A stretch of 64,000 nucleotides of DNA from Hydrogenophaga taeniospiralis. Lineage in GTDB: Bacteria; Pseudomonadota; Gammaproteobacteria; Burkholderiales; Burkholderiaceae_C. The stretch lies in assembly GCF_020510445.1 (NCBI RefSeq), contig NZ_JAHBAG010000001.1, positions 224,501-288,500 on the forward strand, given 5' to 3'. How positions within the stretch are numbered: position 1 is the stretch's first letter; each line of letters begins with the position of its first letter. The notes below the pieces were generated by a model, which was given only the letters and a program-made list of their open reading frames with translations, was not told where the DNA came from and searched no databases. Made by a program: the position numbers and the translations under genes. Positions 17,110-27,557 of this stretch are shown piece by piece.

Positions 17110-17922
17110 CTATTCACCCATGCCGTGGCACTTCTTGTATTTTTTGCCGCTGCCACACCAGCAGGGGTCGTTGCGCCCCGGGGTATCGGCCTTGCGCGCG
17201 GACGCGATGCGCGGCCCCAGGCTCTGCCAGAGCTGGCGCAGGTCGTACACCGCCCAGATGGCCGCGCCAAACGCGTTCAAGCGCTCGTCGCTCACGCTGG
17301 GCGCACCGTCTTCGCTGTGCATGCAGACCGTGGGCGGATCGGTGTCGTCCTCGGTCAGCGCCACGATGGCGTCGAGCGCGTCGTTGAGCCAGCCGGCCGC
17401 TTCCTTGTCGCGCGGGGCGGCCCATTCTTCGGGCCAGCTTTCCACCACGAACATGAAGCCCAGGGCCCAGACCTGGCCGAACGCGGGCAAGGCCTGATCG
17501 CCCATTTCGGCGCGTGCTTCCTCGGACAGGCTGGCCACCGCGCCGCGCACGTCCATCACCTCGGGGTGGTAGCTGCGTTCGTCTTCGAGTGTCTCGACCG
17601 GGGCGCCCAGCGCCGTGGCGACCTCGTTCCAGCGCCGTGTCCACAGCTCCATGAAACGCGCGAACTGCGCGTCGTCCGCGAAATGGGTGTCTTCGGGATC
17701 GCTGCCGGGCACGCCCGGCGCGCTGTTGCCGGTGCCGAGCAGCACGGGAAAATACTCGCTGGGCAGGATCAGGCGGCGCGTGCACAGCAGCGCGGCCATG
17801 GCACCTTCGCAGAACTCCCACTGCGGCACGTCCTCGCCGCGCGTGCGCAGGTCGTCCAGGATGGCGTCGAGCGCATCAAAATCGTCGTTGTCCATGGGGA
17901 CGGGCGTGGTATCGGTGTTCAT
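17110..17922 (-). CDS. UPF0149/YecA-family protein with C-terminal SEC-C zinc motif
   Basis: 270 aa. The N-terminal ~200 residues are acidic and helical and resemble the UPF0149 (YgfB/YecA) family: FDALDAILDDL, EFCEGAMAALLCTRRLI and a repeated LWTRRWNEVATAL. The C-terminus carries NDPCWCGSGKKYKKCHG, a complete SEC-C zinc-binding motif (C-x-C-x8-C-H) as in SecA. SEC-C proteins of this type can bind ribosomes or partner proteins; the precise role is unknown. Divergent from the glutamate-synthase-like gene across 57 bp. Confidence 0.85.
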   Translation of the reverse strand: MNTDTTPVPMDNDDFDALDAILDDLRTRGEDVPQWEFCEGAMAALLCTRRLILPSEYFPVLLGTGNSAPGVPGSDPEDTHFADDAQFARFMELWTRRWNEVATALGAPVETLEDERSYHPEVMDVRGAVASLSEEARAEMGDQALPAFGQVWALGFMFVVESWPEEWAAPRDKEAAGWLNDALDAIVALTEDDTDPPTVCMHSEDGAPSVSDERLNAFGAAIWAVYDLRQLWQSLGPRIASARKADTPGRNDPCWCGSGKKYKKCHGMGE

Positions 17923-17979
17923 GGGGGAAAACGGCAGCGGGTTTTATGATGCTGGGCAGTGTAAGCCCCCAAGGAACCC

Positions 17980-19599
17980 ATGCTCGAACGCCTCAACGCC
18001 ATTTATCCGGTGCGCTACACCGCGTTCGCCCTGTGCGTTCTGTGCGCGCTGCTCAGTCTGTTCACGCTGGTGGGCTTTGGGGTCGGGGCACTGGTTTTCG
18101 TGTTGTCCACGGGGCTCTCGGTGCTGGGGTTCTGGGACCTGCGCCAGACCAAAAGCTCGGTGCTGCGCAACTACCCGGTCATCGGCCACTTCCGCTTCAT
18201 GCTGGAAAAGATCCGGCCCGAGATCCGCCAGTATTTTCTGGAGAGCGACACCGAGGCCACGCCGTTTTCGCGCAGCCAGCGCAGCCTGGCCTACGCGCGC
18301 GCCAAGGGCGAGACCGACAAACGCCCGTTCGGCACCCAGCGCGACATGCGGGCCGTCGGGCACGAGTGGCTCAACCACTCGCTCGCGCCCACCGCGCTGG
18401 ACTCGCACGATTTTCGCGTCACCATTGGCGGCCCTGCCTGCACCCAGCCCTACGCGGCCAGCGTGTTCAACATCTCGGCCATGAGCTTCGGCGCGCTGTC
18501 GGCCAACGCCATCCAGGCGCTCAACGCGGGCGCCAAGCGGGGCGGCTTCGCGCACGACACGGGCGAAGGCTCCATCTCGGCCTGGCACCGGCTCAACGGC
18601 GGCGACCTGATCTGGGAGATCGGCTCGGGCTACTTCGGCTGCCGAGGCGACGACGGGTTGTTCAGCGAGGACAAGTTCAAGGCCAACGCACTCGATGCCC
18701 AGGTCCGGATGATCGAGATCAAGCTCAGCCAGGGCGCCAAACCGGGCCATGGTGGCGTGCTGCCGGGCGCCAAGGTGACGCCCGAGATCGCCGCCGCGCG
18801 CGGCGTGCCGATCGGCGTGGACTGTGTTTCGCCCGCCGCGCACAGCGCGTTCTCGACCCCCATGGAGCTGATGCAATTCGTCGCGCGGTTGCGCGAGCTC
18901 TCGGGCGGAAAACCGACCGGTTTCAAGCTCTGCATCGGCCACCCCTGGGAATGGTTTGCCATCGTCAAGGCCATGCTGGAGACCGGCATCACGCCCGACT
19001 TCATCGTGGTCGACGGCGCCGAGGGCGGCACCGGGGCCGCACCACTGGAGTTCACCGACCACGTGGGGGCGCCGCTGCAGGAAGGCCTGCGCCTGGTGCA
19101 CAACACGCTGGTGGGCGTGAACCTGCGCGACCGCATCAAAATCGGCGCCTCAGGCAAGGTGGTGAGCGCCTTCGACATCGCACGCTGCCTGGCCATCGGT
19201 GCCGACTGGTGCAACAGCGCACGCGGCTTCATGTTCGCCCTGGGCTGCATCCAGGCCCAGTCCTGCCACACCGGCCAGTGCCCCACCGGTGTCTCCACGC
19301 AGGACCCGGTGCGCCAGCAGGCGCTGGTGGTGCCCGACAAGGCCACACGGGTGTTCAACTTCCATCAGCAGACCCTGAAGGCGCTGCAGGAACTGGTGCA
19401 GGCGGCCGGCTTGCAGCACCCGGGCGACATCACGGCGCAACACATCGTGCGCCGCGTCAACGAAAACGAAGTGCGCCTGCTCGCCAACCTGTTGCCCATC
19501 ACCCAGCCCGGAGCCCTGCTGCAGGGTTCCGAAGGGCAGCACGCGGTGTTCACCACCTACTGGGAACAGGCGCGGGCCGACCGGTTCGGCCTGACCTGA
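17980..19599 (+). CDS. Membrane-anchored FMN-binding glutamate-synthase-family protein
   Basis: 539 aa. Two hydrophobic segments occupy residues ~10-50 (TAFALCVLCALLSLFTLVGF and ALVFVLSTGLSVLG). The remainder is the FMN/Fe-S barrel of the large glutamate synthase subunit: NISAMSFGALSANAIQALN, DTGEGSISAWH, LSQGAKPGHGGVLPG, DFIVVDGAEGGTGAAPLEF and GCIQAQSCHTGQCPTGV (cysteine cluster). It lacks the glutaminase domain, so it is not GltB itself; family members are of unknown activity. Confidence 0.88.
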   Translation: MLERLNAIYPVRYTAFALCVLCALLSLFTLVGFGVGALVFVLSTGLSVLGFWDLRQTKSSVLRNYPVIGHFRFMLEKIRPEIRQYFLESDTEATPFSRSQRSLAYARAKGETDKRPFGTQRDMRAVGHEWLNHSLAPTALDSHDFRVTIGGPACTQPYAASVFNISAMSFGALSANAIQALNAGAKRGGFAHDTGEGSISAWHRLNGGDLIWEIGSGYFGCRGDDGLFSEDKFKANALDAQVRMIEIKLSQGAKPGHGGVLPGAKVTPEIAAARGVPIGVDCVSPAAHSAFSTPMELMQFVARLRELSGGKPTGFKLCIGHPWEWFAIVKAMLETGITPDFIVVDGAEGGTGAAPLEFTDHVGAPLQEGLRLVHNTLVGVNLRDRIKIGASGKVVSAFDIARCLAIGADWCNSARGFMFALGCIQAQSCHTGQCPTGVSTQDPVRQQALVVPDKATRVFNFHQQTLKALQELVQAAGLQHPGDITAQHIVRRVNENEVRLLANLLPITQPGALLQGSEGQHAVFTTYWEQARADRFGLT

Positions 19600-19681
19600 C
19601 CCGCACGCCACATCGGCCTCCGACGCAGCGCATGGTCTGAGCAACGACATCCCCACCCGTTTCCCACACCAAGGAAAAGAC

Positions 19682-20311
19682 ATGCCGTCCAGCCCCCGCT
19701 CGCCACAGGTGTCCCCCAACAACCCCTGTCCCTTCCTGAGGGCGCTGGTCGCCCAGGGCCTGCTGGCCGACGACGTGGCCAGCCTCGGGACGGTCACCAG
19801 CACCATTGCCGAGGTGGCGAACGCAGGCGATGGACAACCAGCGCTCCCTGCCGCGGCGATCCGGGCGATCGCGCTGCTGGCGAACGGACTCACGCCACTG
19901 CAAATGGCGCGCAACGGTTTTGGTGGCCTGCGCTTGAACGAACTGAGGAATGGTCCCTTGGACAAGAAGGGCGCCGGTTCACGCATTCTGGATGCGACGG
20001 CCAAGGTCAGCGCGAAAGAGCTCGCACGGCTTGCGGAATTTGCGAGCGAGAAAACCAATGTCGATGGTCGCACCGAACCCGGGCTCGATCTGGAGGAACT
20101 GCAGCGCATGATGGACGCCAACTTTGAGCGCGCGGCCGGCAACCGGCGCAGCATCGACAGAAAGCTGATGGACGGCGAATGGCCTATCCTGCTGAAGGTG
20201 ATGGGCAAACAAGGCAAGACTGGCCGGTACCTCAGCCTCAAAGAAGTGGGGGAGCTGTTTGTCGAACGCCGACTGCCAGAGCGGATGTCGAGGCGACTGA
20301 CGAAGGTCTGA
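19682..20311 (+). CDS. Hypothetical protein, peroxidase-2-like N-terminal motif
   Basis: 209 aa, with AAGGA 8 nt before the ATG. Not firmly recognised. The N-terminal NPCPFLRALVAQGLLADD recalls the heme-thiolate peroxidase (chloroperoxidase) Cys-Pro motif but the rest does not clearly continue it. A segment around residues 125-145 (DGRTEPGLDLEELQRMMDAN) reads like a helix-loop-helix. No signal peptide or membrane segment. It stands alone between the glutamate-synthase-like gene and the tRNA. Confidence 0.6.
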   Translation: MPSSPRSPQVSPNNPCPFLRALVAQGLLADDVASLGTVTSTIAEVANAGDGQPALPAAAIRAIALLANGLTPLQMARNGFGGLRLNELRNGPLDKKGAGSRILDATAKVSAKELARLAEFASEKTNVDGRTEPGLDLEELQRMMDANFERAAGNRRSIDRKLMDGEWPILLKVMGKQGKTGRYLSLKEVGELFVERRLPERMSRRLTKV

Positions 20312-20420
20312 CGAGCGCTCGATCAGGTCGCTACCGATGCGCCCGGCAGAGGGCCTGTGGGATTGGCCCCTCTAACCACCAACAAGGCGCCCCGTTGGAG
20401 CCCACGACTTCTGCAGCCCA

Positions 20421-20450
20421 CAAACAAAAAAGCCCACGTTACCGTGGGCT
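20421..20450 (-). terminator. Rho-independent terminator of the alpha operon/tRNA-fMet
   Basis: On the minus strand GCCCACG-GTAA-CGTGGGC is a 7-bp stem followed by TTTTTTGTTT. It lies 30 nt after the tRNA 3' end and should end transcription coming from rplQ and the tRNA. Confidence 0.88.
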
Positions 20451-20479
20451 TCAATGACAAGCCAGGGGCTTGATTGGAT

Positions 20480-20556
<77 letters not shown>

Positions 20557-20567
20557 TCAAGCCTTGT

Positions 20568-20576
20568 ATTCTATCA
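20568..20576 (-). promoter_or_regulatory. Extended -10 promoter of tRNA-fMet overlapping the rplQ stop
   Basis: TGATAGAAT on the minus strand reads as an extended -10 (TGn + TAGAAT). Its TGA is the rplQ stop codon. Transcription would start about 5 nt before the tRNA, allowing expression independent of the ribosomal operon. No -35 is evident. Confidence 0.5.
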
Positions 20577-20969
20577 CGCTTTCGCGTCGTCGGCCGCCGG
20601 AGCGGCATCTTCTGCACGATCCACCAGTTCGACCAGCGCCATGGGTGCATTGTCGCCCACGCGGTAGCCCATCTTCAGGATGCGGGTATAGCCACCCGGG
20701 CGGGCTGCGAAGCGCGGGCCCAGTTCGTTGAAGAGCTTGACGACCACATCACGGTCGCGCAGGCGGTCAAAAGCCAGACGGCGGTTTGCCACGGTCGCGA
20801 CCTTGGCCAGGGTGATCATGGGTTCCACGACGCGGCGCAGCTCTTTGGCCTTGGGCACCGTGGTCTTGATGACTTCGTGCGTGAGCAGCGAGTTCATCAT
20901 GTTGCGCAGCATGGCGAGGCGGTGCTCGCTGGTGCGGTTGAGTTTACGTAGTCCGTGTCCGTGACGCAT
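20574..20969 (-). CDS. rplQ: 50S ribosomal protein L17
   Basis: 131 aa. Starts [20 protein letters not shown], the invariant L17 N-terminus, with [16 protein letters not shown] and [12 protein letters not shown] following. It binds 23S rRNA in the large subunit. Last protein gene of the alpha operon, 73 bp after rpoA, with tRNA-fMet 17 bp beyond. The C-terminal ~15 residues are Ala/Asp/Glu-rich, a common extension in betaproteobacteria. Confidence 0.98.
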   Translation of the reverse strand: MRHGHGLRKLNRTSEHRLAMLRNMMNSLLTHEVIKTTVPKAKELRRVVEPMITLAKVATVANRRLAFDRLRDRDVVVKLFNELGPRFAARPGGYTRILKMGYRVGDNAPMALVELVDRAEDAAPAADDAKA

Positions 20970-21042
20970 GGTGATTTCCTTTCAGTGTTTTGCCTCCAGC
21001 CGTATCAGGTACTGGAGGTTCGTCAGACTTTGATCGACGAGT

Positions 21043-22029
21043 TCAGTGTTTGTCGAGACCAGCCGGCGGCCAGTTTTCGAGCTTCATGCCCAAGGTCAGG
21101 CCGCGCGAAGCGAGCACTTCCTTGATCTCGTTGAGCGACTTGCGACCCAGGTTGGGGGTCTTCAGCAACTCATTCTCGGTGCGCTGGATCAGATCACCGA
21201 TGTAATAGATGTTCTCCGCCTTGAGGCAGTTGGCCGAACGGACCGTGAGTTCCAGCTCGTCCACCGGACGCAGCAGGATCGGATCGAACTGCTGCGAGCT
21301 GCGCTGGGCCGGCGCGTCAAAGGCGGAGAGTTCCACGCCTTCGAGTTGCGCGAACACCGCCAGCTGTTCCACCAGGATCTTGGCCGACGCGCGCACCGCT
21401 TCTTCCGGGCCGATCGAACCATTGGTCTCGATTTCAAGCACCAGCTTGTCCAGGTCGGTACGCTGCTCCACGCGAGCGCTTTCAACGGTGTAGCTCACGC
21501 GCTTGACGGGCGAGAACGAAGCGTCGAGCACGATGCGGCCAATCGAACGCGACTGGTCGTCGTTGCGGCGCAGGCTGCCGGGCACGTAACCGCGGCCCTT
21601 TTCGACCTTGATCTGCATGTCCAGCTTGGCGCCGGCAGACAGCGTGGCGATCACATGGCCGGGGTTGACGATCTCGACATCGTGCGGCGTCTGAATGTCG
21701 GCCGCCGTGACCAGACCTTCACCGTCCTTGCGCAGGCTCAAGGTCACTTCGTCGCGGTTGTGCAACTTGAAGACCACACCTTTGAGGTTCAGCAACATGT
21801 TCACGACATCTTCCTGCACACCATCAATGGAGGAGTATTCGTGAACCACGCCGGCAATGGTGACCTCGGTCGGTGCATGCCCGGTCATCGAGGACAGCAA
21901 GACCCGGCGCAGGGCATTGCCCAGCGTGTGACCGTAGCCACGTTCAAAAGGCTCGAGCGTCACTTTGGCGCGATGGGTCGACAGTTGCTCGACGTTGATG
22001 GTTTTGGGCTTCAGCAGATTGTTCAGCAT
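21043..22029 (-). CDS. rpoA: RNA polymerase alpha subunit
   Basis: 328 aa, usual length. The N-terminal assembly domain shows [20 protein letters not shown] and GAAVTE-like [10 protein letters not shown] linker follows near residue 240. The C-terminal domain, which contacts UP-element DNA and activators, has [20 protein letters not shown] and [17 protein letters not shown]. Part of the rpsD-rpoA-rplQ unit. Confidence 0.99.
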   Translation of the reverse strand: MLNNLLKPKTINVEQLSTHRAKVTLEPFERGYGHTLGNALRRVLLSSMTGHAPTEVTIAGVVHEYSSIDGVQEDVVNMLLNLKGVVFKLHNRDEVTLSLRKDGEGLVTAADIQTPHDVEIVNPGHVIATLSAGAKLDMQIKVEKGRGYVPGSLRRNDDQSRSIGRIVLDASFSPVKRVSYTVESARVEQRTDLDKLVLEIETNGSIGPEEAVRASAKILVEQLAVFAQLEGVELSAFDAPAQRSSQQFDPILLRPVDELELTVRSANCLKAENIYYIGDLIQRTENELLKTPNLGRKSLNEIKEVLASRGLTLGMKLENWPPAGLDKH

Positions 22030-22122
22030 TCAAACTTCCTTCAGTACCCTCGGCTCGTTACACCGATAAGGCAGACGGAGCATGGCCCGGTCACACCGTG
22101 CAGGCGCAGACCGGGAACGAAA

Positions 22123-22746
22123 TTAACGGGAATACAGTTCGACGATCAGCGATTCGTTGATGTCGGCACCGAACTCATCACGGTCGGGCGACTTCTTGAA
22201 CACGCCTTCGGCCTTGTCCACGGCCACGTCAACCCAGGCGGGGAAACCGATCTGCTTGGCGAGTTCCAGCGCTTCGATCACACGGGCCTGCTTCTTGGAC
22301 TTCTCACGCACCGCGACCACGTCGCCGGCCTTGACCGAGTAGGAGGGGATGTTGACCGACTTGCCGTTGACGGTGATCGCCTTGTGCGACACGATCTGGC
22401 GGGCTTCGGCACGGGTAGAAGCAAAACCCATGCGGAAGACGACGTTGTCCAGACGGGCTTCCAGCAAGAACAACAGGTTGGCGCCGGTGTTGCCGCGGCG
22501 ACGGTCCGCCTCGGCGAAATAGCGGCGGAACTGACGTTCCAGCACGCCGTATGTGCGCTTGACCTTCTGCTTTTCACGCAGTTGCAGACCGAAGTCCGAC
22601 GTGCGTTGGCCAGAGGTGCGGCCGTGTTGGCCCGGCTTGGAGTCGAATTTGGCCTTGTCGCTGATCGAACGGCGTGCGCTCTTGAGCAACAGGTCCGAGC
22701 CTTCACGGCGGGAGAGTTTGGCCTTGGGGCCGAGGTAACGTGCCAC
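22123..22746 (-). CDS. rpsD: 30S ribosomal protein S4
   Basis: 207 aa. Starts [20 protein letters not shown] and carries the S4 RNA-binding domain ([38 protein letters not shown]). The N-terminal zinc cysteines of some S4 proteins are absent, so this is the zinc-free form. S4 nucleates 16S assembly and in enterobacteria represses its own operon. A terminator-like hairpin separates it from rpsK, so its expression may be attenuated separately. Confidence 0.98.
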   Translation of the reverse strand: MARYLGPKAKLSRREGSDLLLKSARRSISDKAKFDSKPGQHGRTSGQRTSDFGLQLREKQKVKRTYGVLERQFRRYFAEADRRRGNTGANLLFLLEARLDNVVFRMGFASTRAEARQIVSHKAITVNGKSVNIPSYSVKAGDVVAVREKSKKQARVIEALELAKQIGFPAWVDVAVDKAEGVFKKSPDRDEFGADINESLIVELYSR

Positions 22747-22822
22747 GTTGGTTTCCTTGAATCACACTGCCGCAACCCGATGTTGCGGGAGCCTCCCGTT
22801 GGACGGGGGCGGTGGGCTTAGC

Positions 22823-22852
22823 AAAAATGCCACCGCAGGCGACTGCGGTGGC
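22823..22852 (-). terminator. Intrinsic terminator/attenuator between rpsK and rpsD
   Basis: On the minus strand GCCACCGCA-GTCGCC-TGCGGTGGC is a 9-bp perfect stem followed immediately by ATTTTTGC. It lies inside the 165-bp rpsK-rpsD gap, unusually long for this cluster. A second small stem around CCCGT-CCA-ACGGG lies about 20 nt further toward rpsD. Confidence 0.8.
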
Positions 22853-22911
22853 GCTCGAGAAAAAAGCTTTTGATTGTACCGCGCTGGCGGCACCGCCTCA
22901 AATGAGGCGAT

Positions 22912-23316
22912 TTAGATGCGACGACGCTTCTGCGGACGGCAACCGTTGTGCGGCACCGGCGTCACGTCGGCAATCGAGTTGATCCGGATGCCCAACGCAC
23001 CCAGTGCACGCACCGAGGACTCACGACCCGGGCCCGGGCCCTTGATCTCGACATCCAGGTTCTTGATGCCCTGCTCGATCGCGGCTCGACCCGCGACTTC
23101 CGAAGCCACCTGGGCCGCAAAAGGCGTCGACTTGCGCGAACCCTTGAAGCCCTGACCACCCGAAGACGCCCAGGACAAGGCGTTGCCCTGACGGTCGGTG
23201 ATGGTGATGATGGTGTTGTTGAACGACGCGTGCACGTGGGCAATGCCGTCGGCAATGTTCTTGCGGACTTTTTTGCGAACGCGGGCAGATGCGCTGCTGG
23301 AGGGAGACTTAGCCAT
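22912..23316 (-). CDS. rpsK: 30S ribosomal protein S11
   Basis: 134 aa. Family signatures are [20 protein letters not shown], the [20 protein letters not shown] loop and the C-terminal [19 protein letters not shown]11 shapes the platform of the small subunit next to the mRNA exit. It follows rpsM by 18 bp and is the last gene before the internal terminator. Confidence 0.99.
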   Translation of the reverse strand: MAKSPSSSASARVRKKVRKNIADGIAHVHASFNNTIITITDRQGNALSWASSGGQGFKGSRKSTPFAAQVASEVAGRAAIEQGIKNLDVEIKGPGPGRESSVRALGALGIRINSIADVTPVPHNGCRPQKRRRI

Positions 23317-23334
23317 GAGGATCCTTCAAACCGA

Positions 23335-23700
23335 TTACTTCTTCAGCGACTGGGCCGCCTTGCGGGGACCCTTGCGCGTGCGGGCGTTGGTCTTGGTGCG
23401 CTGACCACGGACTGGCAAACCACGACGGTGGCGGAAGCCACGGTAGCAACCAATGTCCATCAAACGCTTGATGTTCATGGTGGTTTCACGGCGCAGGTCA
23501 CCCTCGATCGTGAACACACCGACCTGGTCACGGACTTTTTCAAGTTCCGCGTCGCTCAAGTCCTTGATTTTCTTGGCGTAGTCGATGCCGCAGGCTTCGC
23601 AAATCTTGCGAGCACGGGTACGGCCAATGCCAAAAATTGCCGTCAAGCCGATTTCGGCGTGCTTGTGCGGCGGAATGTTGATGCCTGCAATACGAGCCAT
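23335..23700 (-). CDS. rpsM: 30S ribosomal protein S13
   Basis: 121 aa. Begins [36 protein letters not shown] is the helix-hairpin-helix segment and the basic tail [20 protein letters not shown] contacts the P-site tRNA. Directly downstream of rpmJ (22 bp). Confidence 0.99.
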   Translation of the reverse strand: MARIAGINIPPHKHAEIGLTAIFGIGRTRARKICEACGIDYAKKIKDLSDAELEKVRDQVGVFTIEGDLRRETTMNIKRLMDIGCYRGFRHRRGLPVRGQRTKTNARTRKGPRKAAQSLKK

Positions 23701-23722
23701 GTTGGTCCTCTGAACTTCCGAA

Positions 23723-23836
23723 TCAGCCTTGACGCTGCTTGTGGCGGGGATCGGTGCAAATCACTCGCACGATGCCATGCCGCTTGATGATCTTACAGTT
23801 GCGGCACATTTTTTTGACCGAAGCCGAAACTCTCAT
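23723..23836 (-). CDS. rpmJ: 50S ribosomal protein L36
   Basis: 37 aa. The translation begins [20 protein letters not shown] and continues [17 protein letters not shown]. The zinc ligands are C11, C14, C27 and H32 (C-x2-C-x12-C-x4-H), so this is the zinc-containing L36. The canonical gene order infA-rpmJ-rpsM is kept. Start ATG at 23836. Confidence 0.96.
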   Translation of the reverse strand: MRVSASVKKMCRNCKIIKRHGIVRVICTDPRHKQRQG

Positions 23837-23879
23837 AGTCTTCTCCTAGATATTCCAAAAATATTCAACCAGCCACCGC

Positions 23880-24098
23880 TCACTTCGAGCGAAACACAAT
23901 CCGCGCCCGGGTGAGGTCGTAGGGCGTGAGTTCTACCTTGACCTTGTCACCCGGCAGGATGCGGATGTAATGCATCCTCATCTTGCCGGAGATGTGTCCC
24001 AAAACCACATGACCATTTTCGAGCTTGACCCTGAAAGTCGCATTGGGCAGGTTTTCAAGCACCTCGCCCTGCATTTCGATCACATCGTCCTTGGCCAT
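23880..24098 (-). CDS. infA: Translation initiation factor IF-1
   Basis: 72 aa S1-like OB-fold protein starting [20 protein letters not shown] and ending [15 protein letters not shown]-1 binds the ribosomal A site during initiation. The ATG at 24098 was preferred over an in-frame TTG two codons upstream. It starts 9 bp after secY, so coupling is likely. Betaproteobacteria often carry a second infA elsewhere; not tested here. Confidence 0.97.
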   Translation of the reverse strand: MAKDDVIEMQGEVLENLPNATFRVKLENGHVVLGHISGKMRMHYIRILPGDKVKVELTPYDLTRARIVFRSK

Positions 24099-24107
24099 AC
24101 GCAAAGC

Positions 24108-25421
24108 TCAAAGGGAGGTTTTGAAATTGGCCTTTTTAAGCAGCGATTCGTATTGCTGCGACATCATGTAGTTCTGCACCTGGGCCATGAAGTCCATGGT
24201 GACCACCACGATGATCAACAGTGACGTGCCACCAAAATAGAAAGGCACGTTGTACTTCAGGATCAGAAACTCGGGCAGCAGGCAGACGGCGGTGATATAG
24301 ATCGCGCCGGCCAGCGTCAGTCGCAACAATATCTTGTCGATGTAGCGGGCCGTCTGGTCACCGGGGCGAATGCCCGGGATGAACGCGCCACTCTTCTTCA
24401 GGTTGTCGGCGGTTTCGCGGCTGTTGAACACCAGCGCCGTGTAGAAGAAGCAGAAGAAAACAATGGCCGCAGCGTACAACGCCACATAGATCGGTTGACC
24501 CGGCGACAAGGCCGAAGCGATGTCGCGCAGCCAACGGGTCGAGTCGCCGGTGCTCACCCAGCTCACCACCGTGGTGGGCAGCAGGATGATGCTGGAGGCA
24601 AAGATCGGCGGAATCACGCCGGCCATGTTCAGCTTGAGCGGCAGGTGCGATGACTGACCGCCATACACCTTGTTGCCCACCTGACGCCGAGCGTAGTTCA
24701 CCAGAATCTTGCGCTGACCGCGTTCGACAAACACCACGAAGTAGGTGACCAGGATCACCAGCGCGATGATGAAAATCGACACCAGGATGTTCATGGCGCC
24801 GGTACGCACCAGTTCAAGCAAGCCACCAATGGCGCTCGGCAGACCCGCCGCGATACCCGCGAAGATCAGGATCGAAATCCCGTTGCCCAGACCGCGCTCG
24901 GTGATCTGCTCGCCCAGCCACATCAGGAACATCGTTCCCGCCACCAGGCTGACCACGGCGGTCAGGCGAAAGCCCATACCGGGATCGATCACGAGCCCCT
25001 GCTGACCTTCCAGCGCCAGGGCGATGCCCATGGACTGGAAGATGGCCAGGGCCAGCGTGCCGTAACGGGTGTAGGACGTGATCTTGCGACGACCGGCTTC
25101 GCCTTCCTTCTTCAGTTGCTCGAACGTAGGCACCACATAGGTCATCAACTGCATGATGATCGACGCCGAGATGTACGGCATGATGCCCAACGCGAACACG
25201 GTGAAGCGCGACAACGCTCCGCCCGAGAACATGTTGAAGAGGCTGAGAATACCGCCGGCCTGGCCCTTGAACAGCTGTTCCAGCTGCGCAGGGTCGATGC
25301 CGGGCACAGGAATGTGCGCCCCGATGCGGTAAACCACCAGCGCCAACAACAGGAACACCAGCCGGCGACGCAGGTCGCCGAACTTTCCTGTCTTGGCCAG
25401 AGTCGTGGATCCAGTTGCCAC
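24108..25421 (-). CDS. secY: Preprotein translocase subunit SecY
   Basis: 437 aa, ten hydrophobic segments as expected for the central channel of the Sec translocon. Signatures: [40 protein letters not shown] (SecY signature 1 region), TEVGLGNGIS-like [17 protein letters not shown] and the cytoplasmic loop [16 protein letters not shown]. Located between rplO and infA in the spc operon. Confidence 0.99.
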   Translation of the reverse strand: MATGSTTLAKTGKFGDLRRRLVFLLLALVVYRIGAHIPVPGIDPAQLEQLFKGQAGGILSLFNMFSGGALSRFTVFALGIMPYISASIIMQLMTYVVPTFEQLKKEGEAGRRKITSYTRYGTLALAIFQSMGIALALEGQQGLVIDPGMGFRLTAVVSLVAGTMFLMWLGEQITERGLGNGISILIFAGIAAGLPSAIGGLLELVRTGAMNILVSIFIIALVILVTYFVVFVERGQRKILVNYARRQVGNKVYGGQSSHLPLKLNMAGVIPPIFASSIILLPTTVVSWVSTGDSTRWLRDIASALSPGQPIYVALYAAAIVFFCFFYTALVFNSRETADNLKKSGAFIPGIRPGDQTARYIDKILLRLTLAGAIYITAVCLLPEFLILKYNVPFYFGGTSLLIIVVVTMDFMAQVQNYMMSQQYESLLKKANFKTSL

Positions 25422-25444
25422 AGATTGCTTCCGCTGGTGTCGAA

Positions 25445-25876
25445 TCAGGCCAACGAACCGCCAGCGGCTTCGATCGCCGACTTGGCCGCTGCGGTGGCAC
25501 CGATGCTCTTGAGCGTCACGGCACGCGTGATCTCACCGGTCTTGATGACCTTCACACGACGCGCGATGTGGGCCACGAGGCCGGCCTGCTTGAGCACAAG
25601 CAGGTCGATCTCGGCGGCTTCCAGCGCGTTGATGTCGGCCAGGGTCACTTCAGCGTTGAACTGCAGCTGAGCGGATTTGAAGCCACGCTTGGGCAGACGA
25701 CGCTGCAGAGGCATTTGACCGCCTTCGAAGCCCACCTTGTGGTAGCCACCCGAGCGCGATTTCTGGCCCTTGTGGCCACGACCGGCCGTTTTGCCCAGGC
25801 CGGAGCCGATGCCACGGCCGACGCGACGCTTGGCGTGCTTGGCGCCTTCTTGGGGCTTGATGCTATTGAGTTCCAT
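25445..25876 (-). CDS. rplO: 50S ribosomal protein L15
   Basis: 143 aa. Glycine/arginine-rich N-terminus ([29 protein letters not shown]) followed by the L18e-like domain ([20 protein letters not shown]). Late large-subunit assembly protein. rpmD precedes it by 16 bp, and secY follows. Confidence 0.98.
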   Translation of the reverse strand: MELNSIKPQEGAKHAKRRVGRGIGSGLGKTAGRGHKGQKSRSGGYHKVGFEGGQMPLQRRLPKRGFKSAQLQFNAEVTLADINALEAAEIDLLVLKQAGLVAHIARRVKVIKTGEITRAVTLKSIGATAAAKSAIEAAGGSLA

Positions 25877-25892
25877 GTCTTGCGACTCCGGT

Positions 25893-26075
25893 TCAGAGTA
25901 CCTTGACCAGGTAGCTGATCTTGTTGATCATGCCGCGCACGGCGGGCGTGTCCTGCAGCTCGCTGATGCTGTTGAGCTTGCGCAGACCCAGGCCGCGCAC
26001 GGTGTCGCGGTGCGACTGCTTGGTACCAATGGGGCTACGCACCAGTTGGACCTTGACGGTGTTTTGTGTGGTCAT
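25893..26075 (-). CDS. rpmD: 50S ribosomal protein L30
   Basis: 60 aa, standard length. [20 protein letters not shown], then [20 protein letters not shown] matches the L30 ferredoxin-like fold. Eleven bp after rpsE. Confidence 0.98.
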   Translation of the reverse strand: MTTQNTVKVQLVRSPIGTKQSHRDTVRGLGLRKLNSISELQDTPAVRGMINKISYLVKVL

Positions 26076-26086
26076 GATCGCTCCAA

Positions 26087-26605
26087 TCAGCCCAGAATGT
26101 CTTCAACCGACTTGCCGCGCTTGGCAGCCACATCGGAGGGCGTGGTCGAATTTTTCAGTGCGTCCAGCGTGGCGCGCACCAGGTTGTAGGGATTGCTCGA
26201 GCCATGGCTCTTGGCCACCACGTCGGTGATGCCCAGCACTTCGAACACGGCGCGCATCGGGCCGCCCGCGATGATGCCGGTACCCTTGGAAGCAGGCAGC
26301 ATCATGACGTTGGAGGCACCATGCTCACCGTGCACGCTGTGGTGCAGCGAACCGTTCTTGAGCGACACCTTGATCATGTTGCGGCGGGCCTGTTCCATGG
26401 CCTTCTGCACGGCCACCGGCACTTCACGCGCCTTGCCCTTGCCCATGCCAACGCGGCCGTCGCCGTCACCGACCACGGTCAGTGCTGCGAAACCGAGAAT
26501 ACGACCGCCCTTGACCACCTTGGTCACGCGGTTGATCGCGATCATCTTCTCGCGCAAACCGTCGTCGTTCGCTTCGTTCTTGATGTTTGCCGTAAATTTA
26601 GCCAT
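26087..26605 (-). CDS. rpsE: 30S ribosomal protein S5
   Basis: 172 aa. The dsRBD-like N-terminal domain shows [20 protein letters not shown]; the C-terminal domain has [20 protein letters not shown] and [21 protein letters not shown]5 works in decoding accuracy and the mRNA entry site. It follows rplR by 18 bp. Confidence 0.99.
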   Translation of the reverse strand: MAKFTANIKNEANDDGLREKMIAINRVTKVVKGGRILGFAALTVVGDGDGRVGMGKGKAREVPVAVQKAMEQARRNMIKVSLKNGSLHHSVHGEHGASNVMMLPASKGTGIIAGGPMRAVFEVLGITDVVAKSHGSSNPYNLVRATLDALKNSTTPSDVAAKRGKSVEDILG

Positions 26606-26623
26606 TTTGTGTATTCCGTTTGA

Positions 26624-26989
26624 TCAGAACTGCAGACCGGCCTCGCGGGCCGCGTCTGCCAGGGCTTTCACCCGGCCGTGGTAGGCAAAACCGGAACGGT
26701 CGAACGCCACCTTCTCGATGCCGGCGGCCTTGGCCTTTTCAGCGATGCGCTTGCCCACCAGTTGTGCGGCAGCGGTGTTGCCACCCTTGCCGGCGCCACC
26801 GATCTGGGCGCGCACCTCGGCTTCGGCCGTGGAGGCGGAGGCCAGCACACGGGTGCCATCGTCGGAGATGACGTTGGCGTAGATGTGCAGGTTGGTGCGG
26901 TTCACGGTCAGGCGGACGGCGCCTTGCTGCGCAATACGGATGCGCGTCTGGCGGGCCCGACGGAGACGTTGCTCTTTTTTGGTCAACAT
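26624..26989 (-). CDS. rplR: 50S ribosomal protein L18
   Basis: 121 aa. [20 protein letters not shown] is the basic 5S rRNA-binding N-terminus; [20 protein letters not shown] and [20 protein letters not shown] complete the family pattern. Starts 11 bp after rplF. Confidence 0.99.
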   Translation of the reverse strand: MLTKKEQRLRRARQTRIRIAQQGAVRLTVNRTNLHIYANVISDDGTRVLASASTAEAEVRAQIGGAGKGGNTAAAQLVGKRIAEKAKAAGIEKVAFDRSGFAYHGRVKALADAAREAGLQF

Positions 26990-27000
26990 GATCCTGATCC

Positions 27001-27534
27001 TTATTTCTTCTTGGTTTCCTTGATCACGACCTTCTCATCCGCATAGCGGATGCCCTTGCCCTTGTAGGGCTCGGGGGGGCGCACAGCGCGCACCTCGGAA
27101 GCGATCTGCCCCACACGTTGGCGGTCGGAACCCTTGATCAGGATTTCGGTCGGCGTCGGGGTTTCCACCTTGATGCCGGCGGGCATGTCCATCACCACGG
27201 GGTGAGAGTAGCCCACCGTCAGGTTGAGCTTGGAGCCCTGGGCCTGGGCCTTGTAGCCCACACCGAGGAGCGTCAACTTCTTCTCGAAGCCCTTGCTCAC
27301 ACCGTTGACCATGTTGTTCACCAGCTGACGCATGGTGCCGGACATGGCATTGGCTTCGCGCGACTCATTCACCGGTGTGAACGAGAGCGAGCCAGCGTTG
27401 TTTTCGACCTTGACCAGGGCGTTTTCCGCCAGCGCCAGGGCGCCCAGGGCACCCTTGACGTTGATCAGGTTGTCTTTGACGGCCACCTCCACCCCAGCAG
27501 GGATGGCGACCGGCAGTTTTCCAATACGTGACAT
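27001..27534 (-). CDS. rplF: 50S ribosomal protein L6
   Basis: 177 aa, two repeated L6 domains. [19 protein letters not shown] opens the first; the C-terminal signature [20 protein letters not shown] is intact. L6 sits near the sarcin-ricin loop where GTPase factors bind. Follows rpsH by 23 bp. Confidence 0.99.
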   Translation of the reverse strand: MSRIGKLPVAIPAGVEVAVKDNLINVKGALGALALAENALVKVENNAGSLSFTPVNESREANAMSGTMRQLVNNMVNGVSKGFEKKLTLLGVGYKAQAQGSKLNLTVGYSHPVVMDMPAGIKVETPTPTEILIKGSDRQRVGQIASEVRAVRPPEPYKGKGIRYADEKVVIKETKKK

Positions 27535-27557
27535 TCAGTTGCTCCTCAATGCCCGCA

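Noticed and set aside
20312..20420. Possible small gene between the hypothetical protein and the terminator
   Set aside because: No start with ribosome site and no recognisable translation; about 110 bp of plain intergenic sequence.
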